The position numbers were made by a program, and so were the translations under genes. This document shows, piece by piece, positions 5,134 to 6,945 of a stretch of DNA of 6,945 bases. The stretch's first letter is position 1. Each line of letters starts with the position of its first letter. A model generated the notes under the pieces. That model was given only the letters and a program-made list of their open reading frames with translations, was not told the origin of the DNA and did not search any database. The stretch is taken from NCBI GenBank assembly GCA_937930275.1, contig CALGLM010000014.1, positions 1 through 6,945 of the forward strand. Reading direction: 5' to 3'. This DNA is from an uncultured Ignavibacteria bacterium. GTDB taxonomy: Bacteria; Bacteroidota; Ignavibacteria; Ignavibacteriales; Melioribacteraceae.

Positions 5134-6126
5134 ATGAAAAAAATACTTTTAATAGGCGGGGGCGGTTATGTAGGGTCTGTAGTTTCTGCACATTTATTAA
5201 AATTAGGATATTTTGTAAATGTTTTGGATAATTATATATATAATCATCAGTTTTCACTAATTCCGTTTATAGAGGAACGAAATTTTAAATTTTTTTATGG
5301 GAATATTAATGATAGTGAAAAATTATCCAAAGCTTCCGAAGGAGTTGATAGTGTTGTAATATTTGCCGGTTTAGTCGGTGATCCGATAACCAAAAAATAT
5401 CCGAATCAATCATTTGAAATAAATGAGAAAGGGATTCAGTATTGTATAGATTTTTATGACAAAAGTTGTATTAAAAAATTGATTTTTATTTCGACTTGTT
5501 CTAATTACGGTTTAATTGCTGATAATGAAATTGCAGATGAAGGGTTCCAATTAAATCCAATTTCATTATATGCTAAAGCTAAAGTAAAAAATGAAAAATA
5601 TTTATTAGATAAAAAGGGGAAAGTAAATTATTCCGGTGTAGTTTTAAGATTTGCGACCGCTTTTGGCTTATCTCCAAGAATGAGATTTGATTTGTCAATT
5701 TCAGAATTTACAAAAGATATTTTTTTTGATAGGGAACTTCTAATTTATGATGAAAATACATGGCGACCTTATTGTCATGTTAAAGATTTTGCTAGATTGA
5801 TCCAGATGATATTAGATGCAAATAAGAAAAATATTGATTTTGAAGTATTTAATGCAGGTGGAGATGAAAACAATTTTACAAAAAAGATGATAGTTGAAAA
5901 AATTTTTAATGAGATCAAAAGAGGGAAAATATTGTATGCTAAAAACGGAAGCGATGCTAGGAATTATAGGGTCACCTTTAAAAAAGTTAAGGAGATTTTA
6001 GGATTTGAACCAATTTATACAATAGACTACGGTGTTGAAGAACTAGTCAATGCTTTTGAACGTGGGATTTTTAATGATGTCAATACCGATATTAATAAAT
6101 ATGGAAATTACGAAATAAAAATTTAA
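5134..6126 (+). CDS. Extended SDR: NAD-dependent nucleotide-sugar epimerase/dehydratase
   Basis: This 330-residue extended short-chain dehydrogenase acts on nucleotide sugars. The N-terminal Rossmann motif is GGGGYVG (8-14, GxxGxxG), and Asp32 at the end of strand 2 favours NAD over NADP. Catalytic residues are visible: STCSNYG (120-126), with the Ser/Thr of the triad, and Tyr146-x3-Lys150 in SLYAKAK. The C-terminal substrate domain includes LRFATAFG (171-178), RPYCHVKDFARL (211-222) and FNAGG (239-243), usual for this superfamily. The AGLVGDP segment (78-84) replaces the HLAA-type sequence of GalE and RmlB, so I would not call it either. Epimerase, 4,6-dehydratase or keto-reductase activity are all possible. 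It sits 40 bases after the nucleotidyltransferase gene and 3 bases before the aminotransferase, so the three probably work in sequence. The leader is A-rich with no Shine-Dalgarno. Confidence 0.88.
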   Translation: MKKILLIGGGGYVGSVVSAHLLKLGYFVNVLDNYIYNHQFSLIPFIEERNFKFFYGNINDSEKLSKASEGVDSVVIFAGLVGDPITKKYPNQSFEINEKGIQYCIDFYDKSCIKKLIFISTCSNYGLIADNEIADEGFQLNPISLYAKAKVKNEKYLLDKKGKVNYSGVVLRFATAFGLSPRMRFDLSISEFTKDIFFDRELLIYDENTWRPYCHVKDFARLIQMILDANKKNIDFEVFNAGGDENNFTKKMIVEKIFNEIKRGKILYAKNGSDARNYRVTFKKVKEILGFEPIYTIDYGVEELVNAFERGIFNDVNTDINKYGNYEIKI

Positions 6127-6129
6127 GTT

Positions 6130-6945
6130 ATGATAGAGCAATTTATGAAATATAATATTCCGCTTTTTAAATTAAATTATAATAAGCAAGAAGAAAAGGC
6201 TGTAATTGAAGTTATTAAAAGTAAATGGATATCTACAGGTCCTAAAAATATTGAATTCGAAGAAAAATTTAGTAGAATATTAGACGTAAAACATGCTTTA
6301 GCTCTTTCGAATTGTACTGTTTCGCTCCATTTAGCATTAGTGCTATTAAATATTGGCGAGGGTGATGAAGTAATTTGTCCATCTTTGACATTTGTGGCTA
6401 CGGTAAATGCAATCCGATATGTTAATGCGACACCTGTATTTGCTGATATCAAAAGTTATGATAATTTATCAGTTGATCCTGAAGATATTGAAAAGAAAAT
6501 TACTGAAAAAACTAAAGCCATAATAGTTATGCATTATGGCGGTTTTTCTTGTGATATGGAGGAGATAAGCAGTATTGCTCAAAAATATAATTTGAAAATT
6601 GTTGAAGATGCATGCCATGGTCCTTTATCTGAATTTCAGGGGAAAAAGCTTGGGACAATAGGAGATATAGGATGTTTTAGTTTTTTCTCGAATAAAAATA
6701 TTAGTACAGGCGAAGGTGGAATGCTCGTAACAAATAACACTGAATTATTTGAACGTGCAAAACTATTAAGATCACATGGAATGACATCTTTATCATACGA
6801 ACGGGCTAAAGGGCACTCTACATCATATGATGTTGTAGAGACGGGATTTAACTTTAGAATGGATGATATTAGGGCTGCGATTGGTATAGTCCAAATAGAC
6901 AAACTTAAAGTAGATATTGAACAAAGGGAAAGAAAAAGAAAACTT
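6130..6945 (+). CDS. DegT/DnrJ/EryC1-family PLP-dependent sugar aminotransferase (partial, 3' end outside window)
   Basis: An open frame from ATG 6130 runs 272 codons to the window end; full-length members have about 370-400 residues. It matches the family that converts nucleotide-linked keto sugars to amino sugars with glutamate and PLP, such as perosamine and viosamine synthases. Counting from 6130, the motifs are WISTGP (33-38), SNCTVSLHLAL (60-70), GDEVICPSLTFVAT (78-91), EDACH (159-163) with Asp160 contacting the PLP ring nitrogen, and FSFFSNKNISTGEGG (183-197) with Lys189 as the Schiff-base lysine. Because Lys is present, it is an aminotransferase and not a ColD-type dehydratase, which has His there. 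GFNFRMDDIRAAIG (239-252) is also typical. ATG 6145 is an alternative start giving the usual MKYNIPLFK opening, with AGAG 7-10 bases upstream. The gene begins 3 bases after the SDR stop, so it is in the same operon. Confidence 0.93.
   Translation, partial: MIEQFMKYNIPLFKLNYNKQEEKAVIEVIKSKWISTGPKNIEFEEKFSRILDVKHALALSNCTVSLHLALVLLNIGEGDEVICPSLTFVATVNAIRYVNATPVFADIKSYDNLSVDPEDIEKKITEKTKAIIVMHYGGFSCDMEEISSIAQKYNLKIVEDACHGPLSEFQGKKLGTIGDIGCFSFFSNKNISTGEGGMLVTNNTELFERAKLLRSHGMTSLSYERAKGHSTSYDVVETGFNFRMDDIRAAIGIVQIDKLKVDIEQRERKRKL

Noticed and set aside
6177..6902. Minus-strand open frames of 91 and 88 codons at 6177-6452 and 6636-6902
   Set aside because: Both lie inside the DegT-family aminotransferase, whose motifs are continuous on the + strand. 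They are shadows.
1..6945. CRISPR array, tRNA, rRNA, insertion sequence or attachment site
   Set aside because: I saw no regularly spaced repeats, no tRNA-like cloverleaf or rRNA-like conserved stretch, no transposase frame and no flanking terminal repeats.

Overview
The window is AT-rich DNA. Hand-counted 60-base lines run from about 12 % to 45 % G+C. Every supported gene lies on the + strand, closely packed, and belongs to a surface-glycan (O-antigen, capsule or glycoprotein-glycan type) biosynthesis locus. The composition, the mostly weak A-rich ribosome binding sites, an LpxD-family gene and one TAnnTTTG promoter-like element suggest a Gram-negative bacterium, perhaps Bacteroidota or a relative. 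That placement is inference; no rRNA or other taxonomic marker is present.

Layout. (1) Positions 1-120 hold the last 39 codons of an unrecognised upstream gene, ending in a perfect 17-bp tandem duplication that runs to the next start codon. (2) 140-1720: an LpxD-like left-handed beta-helix acyltransferase directly abutted (TAG|ATG) by a PIG-L/LmbE zinc deacetylase. (3) 1721-4203: two tandem GT-B glycosyltransferases of exactly 386 residues each. They align end to end without a gap and are about 47 % identical. They sit in the most AT-rich part of the window. Tiny ORFs of 33 and 9 codons lie just before each. (4) 4204-4385: the only sizeable gap (182 bp). It holds an AT hairpin just after the second glycosyltransferase, then a promoter-like element framed by a perfect 10-bp inverted repeat. 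(5) 4386-6945: a sugar-1-phosphate nucleotidyltransferase, an extended SDR (NAD-dependent epimerase/dehydratase) and a DegT/DnrJ/EryC1 PLP aminotransferase cut by the window end.

Likely joint function (inference). The nucleotidyltransferase activates a sugar-1-phosphate, the SDR oxidises, epimerises or dehydrates the nucleotide sugar, and the aminotransferase converts a keto sugar to an amino sugar. The PIG-L enzyme could free an amine from an N-acetyl sugar and the LpxD-like enzyme could re-acylate an amine with another acyl group. The paired glycosyltransferases would add sugars to a lipid-linked or other acceptor. No flippase, polymerase or initiating transferase is seen, so the locus continues beyond both ends.

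The most interesting signals are the deacetylase/LpxD-like pair, which resembles LpxC/LpxD but departs from canonical LpxD in its C-terminal part; the gapless glycosyltransferase duplication with a diverged N-terminal domain; and the structured gap at 4204-4385.
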